Of a stretch of DNA of 23,142 nt, positions 22,954 through 23,142 are shown piece by piece. Position numbers and translations under genes: made by a program. How positions within the stretch are numbered: position 1 is the first letter of the stretch; each line of letters starts with the position of its first letter. The stretch comes from Ignavibacteriaceae bacterium (GTDB lineage: Bacteria; Bacteroidota; Ignavibacteria; Ignavibacteriales; Ignavibacteriaceae): positions 1 through 23,142 of the forward strand of contig JACAFA010000218.1 in the NCBI GenBank assembly GCA_013388525.1, in the 5' to 3' direction. Below the pieces are notes generated by a model that was given only the letters and a program-made list of their open reading frames with translations, made no database searches and had not been told where the DNA came from.

Positions 22954-23142
22954 CTTTTAATAATTTTAAGCTGAATGAAAATTTAGCACCGCCTTCAGGC
23001 ATATTTTCTGCCCAGATTTTTCCATTATGATCTTCAATAATTGAGCGGCAGATTACCAGTCCGATTCCCGTACCCTCTTTTTTTGCGGTGATGAATGGTT
23101 TAAATAGTTTGTCTTTTTCGGCTTCATCTATTCCTGTGCCCC
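22946..23142 (-). CDS. Sensor histidine kinase, C-terminal end
   Basis: The frame enters from the right edge and ends in TAA at 22946-22948, inside the regulator start. The 65 visible residues are the end of a HATPase_c domain: GTGID (G1 box), LFKPFITAKKEGTGIGLVICRSIIEDHNGKIWAE (F and G2 boxes) and a closing GGAKFSFSLKLL. This pattern is common in FixL-like and PAS-containing kinases. The sensor, the dimerisation domain and the phospho-accepting histidine are outside the window. Confidence 0.9.
   Translation of the reverse strand, partial: GTGIDEAEKDKLFKPFITAKKEGTGIGLVICRSIIEDHNGKIWAENMPEGGAKFSFSLKLLKDG

Overview
The window looks like a piece of an AT-rich Gram-negative genome from the Bacteroidetes/Chlorobi side, most likely an Ignavibacteria-type organism (inference). 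The evidence is the many exported beta-barrel proteins with short Lys-rich signal peptides ending in a recurring (V/L)F(A/S)Q pattern, the AT-rich intergenic DNA, and clear AGGAG-type ribosome binding sites, which classical Bacteroidetes usually lack. Every convincing gene lies on the minus strand, so transcription runs from high to low coordinates. No tRNA, rRNA, CRISPR array, transposase or phage gene was seen.

Right end (about 19.8-23.1 kb): the C-terminus of a sensor histidine kinase overlaps a FixJ/NarL-type response regulator. Next come an outer-membrane beta-barrel gene, then a stand-alone receiver-domain gene whose stop codon overlaps the start of a DcaP-like (dicarboxylate-type) porin, then an exported glutaminase. 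The beta-barrel gene and the receiver/porin pair are each preceded by the same 54-bp sequence (53/54 identical), placed where a promoter/operator would be. These genes therefore look like a small regulon of the two-component system.

Middle (6.9-18.4 kb): a tightly packed run of nine genes. It starts with a porin, an exported amidohydrolase, a beta-barrel, a large exported protein with three internal repeats plus Tyr/Gly-rich and Asn/Gln-rich regions, and two more beta-barrels. It ends with an AspT-type aspartate:alanine exchanger, an NAD-type malic enzyme and a periplasmic L-asparaginase. A separate pair, a Dcu-type C4-dicarboxylate transporter and an aspartase, follows at 3.9-6.7 kb.

Taken together the window encodes what reads as a pathway for glutamine, asparagine and aspartate. 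All three hydrolase/lyase steps (glutaminase, asparaginase, aspartase) carry signal peptides, so Gln to Glu, Asn to Asp and Asp to fumarate would occur in the periplasm behind dedicated porins. Fumarate would then cross the inner membrane through Dcu, aspartate through AspT in exchange for alanine, and malic enzyme would decarboxylate malate inside. The signal-peptide-bearing aspartase and glutaminase are the unusual part.

Left end (1-3.6 kb): an AI-2E-family permease, a DUF4136-like lipoprotein, a beta-barrel gene interrupted by one in-frame TAA, a small exported helical protein, and the N-terminus of an RND efflux adaptor lipoprotein. The longer intergenic gaps (about 3.66-3.89, 6.80-6.88 and 18.41-18.73 kb) are filled with nested palindromic repeats of several families that share a TCCCG...CGGGA hairpin core.
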